Below are positions 61,986 to 64,000 of a stretch of 64,000 nt of DNA, one piece after another. Under the pieces are notes generated by a model. That model did no database searches and was not told the origin of the DNA. It worked only from the letters and a program-made list of their open reading frames with translations. Each line of letters begins with the position of its first letter. The first letter of the stretch is position 1. Origin of the DNA: Trogon surrucura (lineage: Eukaryota > Chordata > Aves > Trogoniformes > Trogonidae); the NCBI GenBank assembly GCA_020746105.1, contig CM036620.1:41195206-41259205 (forward strand). Reading direction: 5' to 3'. Both the position numbers and the translations under genes were made by a program.

Positions 61986-64000
61986 AATTGTGTGTAAGGA
62001 GCACACACTAAGGTGCCCCTGTAGCTGTGAACCAGCTGTAACTGGTGCTTCTCTCATTCCTCTTGACTGTGAAGTCGGCACAATATCTTCACCCACATGG
62101 TGTGTATTAATCTGTCTGACTTCATGACACAGTGGAGGAGGAGCACTCTCATACTTGGGTATCAGTTTCACCCTCGAGATGTGGTTAATGGCTAAGATGT
62201 AATGTAAGATGTTACTTGTGACTGGCCACTGTGGCCGTCTCACTTCTGAGATGAAATAATTAGCATTTCTGCATTGTATTGTGCCATCACCTGCTGTTAC
62301 AGGTAGAACAAGCAAATGTTTATATTCTTGAGTTAGGGACTTAGCTGAACTGGAATATCTGATTATTACTCCGTTTTAGTAGTGCTGTGTTGTAGTCTGG
62401 AAAGAGGGGTTTATTCTTCTTGGAATTGTGAGAAACTTTATCATAGATTAATTTTTCATTGTAGCCTTTCAGACCCTTAGGGTCTGAATTTTTGAGTTTA
62501 CAGGGAGAGTATAAAATTGAAAACTTAGACTTCGAAGTTAATGAGTGTCAGGTGTTGTATCATCTTTGTATAAGTCATATCAATCCATTAATAAACTTCA
62601 GGAAAATTTGGTTAAAGATTCTAGATAAGAATTGTAAGCCAAAGCAGATTACTTTCTCCTGTATTTGAATTTGTTTTCTTATATTTCATAGGGTCATGTC
62701 ACAATGACTGTACTATTAGCTTTTGTAGGAATTTGCGTAGCCAGTTCCTCTAATCGGAACTTCAGGTCATGTATGTCGTGCGGGGGAAGATACAAATCAA
62801 CAAGACTATTTTAATAGAATGATGACCAGAAAATCTGTTTGATGGTACTAGATAACTGTCTATTGTTTTGTTATTTCTTTTTGTTCTATATTGTTGGTAT
62901 TGCATCAGTGGCGCAAAGTACTTCATTTTTGCAGAGCAGTCTATTACAGATGAAAAGGCTGAGCCAAAGTGAATGGCAAGCAAAATAAAGTGTTACATTA
63001 ACCCTGATCTGACTCAGTACTTACTGTTGTCCATATGCTGAGCTCCTGAGCTGCTGCTGCTGCTGCTCAGTAGCCTCCACAATGATCTGCTTGCACCACA
63101 AAGTTTTGATAAAAGCAGTTTATTATTACAGAAAACTCAGGACTTTAGCTAAATACCAAGCAGTAAAACAGGAGGAACAGGCTACCAGAAAAATTGTCCA
63201 ATCTAATTATTGATTTGTTTACAACCAAAAATGTTGAAAACATCATGGCAAACTTTTATTACTGGGGTGGAACATGAACTTAACTGAGCGACAAGAGTAT
63301 GTGGTTGCTAGAATAAGTGGAGTTTTCTGTATTGTGAAAGTGTAGTCTAATCAGTGCTGTGTAAGATAATTTAGGAAAAATGTCATTGTAGTCTGAAACA
63401 GAACTGTAAGAGTGCCTTCTTCTGTGTGGTCACATAGGCTATGATTTCATCTATTTGTTGCCTTAAGAAACCAAGGCACCTATGAATGAGTGAACACTAT
63501 TGTATTTCAAGTCAGCAGAATTGATTCTGGAAATATTTAATAAGTTAGTAGAGATTCTTTGGCTCATATCTGCAGAATGCATCAATAAATAGTATCTTTT
63601 TGGGAGTATAAACAAGGATGAAAATGTAAGGTACTCCAAATTGTAGGATATGACCTCTAGGGAGCAAGCGTGATACTTTTTAGAGGTGCTATGCGGCTGG
63701 ATTATCACTCCTGAGGATATAGCCCTAAAAGAGAGATGTAGACACAAAGACTCTGTCAGCATCCCTTTTTAGATGCTTAGAGAGTGCTTCCTCTATCCCA
63801 GTTGAGGCACTTAATGACTGTAATATTTACGCATATGCACGTCTGCACATTTAGGGATTGCTGCTGCTAAGTGGCATTCAAATGATCTAGCGCACTGCCC
63901 ATTGCTTCTGGTAGGAAACTTTGATTTGATGGATTTGTGTAACGTCCTTTCATTACCTTGGGCAGGCTTGCATGCCTGTGGCAGGAACTGCTCAGATCTG
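61986..64000. other. Non-coding stretch to the window end
   Basis: AT-rich sequence with a short (CTG)5 run at 63051-63068. Open frames of up to 113 codons (61974-62315, minus, partly antisense to the CR1 tail) are featureless. No gene or RNA is recognised. Confidence 0.5.

Noticed and set aside
63051-63068. (CTG)5 microsatellite as a possible expansion locus
   Set aside because: It is too short to be notable and has no gene context.
1-64000. CRISPR arrays, bacterial operons, rRNA genes, phage or a novel defence system
   Set aside because: No regularly spaced repeats, dense coding or rRNA-like sequence was seen. Base composition and repeat content are those of a bird chromosome.

Overview
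The window looks like about 64 kb of AT-rich nuclear DNA from a bird, probably a passerine. There are no operons, Shine-Dalgarno-like starts or dense reading frames. The interspersed repeats are mostly CR1 non-LTR retrotransposons with the usual 8-base ATTCTGTG/ATTCTATG tails. One repeat, at 31.4-31.6 kb, joins a tRNA-Ile-like head to a CR1 tail. That is the architecture of the SINE described from zebra finch (TguSINE1), and it is the main reason for proposing a passerine. The lineage call is inference from recalled repeat families, not from a database search.

No host protein-coding exon could be identified with confidence. The only long open frames that resemble a known protein are pieces of the CR1 reverse transcriptase (53.4-54.3 kb, 61.2-61.9 kb, 17.0-17.3 kb and 38.8-39.0 kb). 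The other open stretches, up to about 147 codons, are expected by chance at this base composition. The window is therefore either intergenic or part of a very long intron; the sequence alone does not decide.

Layout: 0.7 kb CR1 tail (minus); 11.6-14.3 kb a cluster of a CR1 tail, a solo LTR (minus, about 770 bp) and a CR1 internal fragment; 17.0 kb CR1 coding fragment lacking its 3' end; 23.1, 26.1 and 51.7 kb old diverged CR1 tails (minus); 31.4-33.6 kb a cluster of the tRNA-Ile/CR1 SINE, a 900 bp solo LTR (minus) and a short CR1 tail; 37.4-39.4 kb a third solo LTR (minus, 767 bp) followed by two CR1 3' ends of different subfamilies; 53.4-54.4 kb the best-preserved CR1, with an uninterrupted 311-codon reverse-transcriptase C-terminal frame; 61.2-62.0 kb a second long CR1 of another subfamily, broken by two frameshifts. 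Recognised elements make up about 10% of the window. The rest is unique AT-rich sequence with homopolymer runs, a few palindromes and some stretches that could be conserved non-coding elements.

The elements do not form a working system. They are independent insertions of different ages. The points most worth following are the SINE (lineage marker and CR1-parasite structure), the two LTRs whose region around or after the poly(A) signal is built of three tandem repeats, the nested palindrome at 59.95 kb, and a possible 59-base exon at 10.1 kb.
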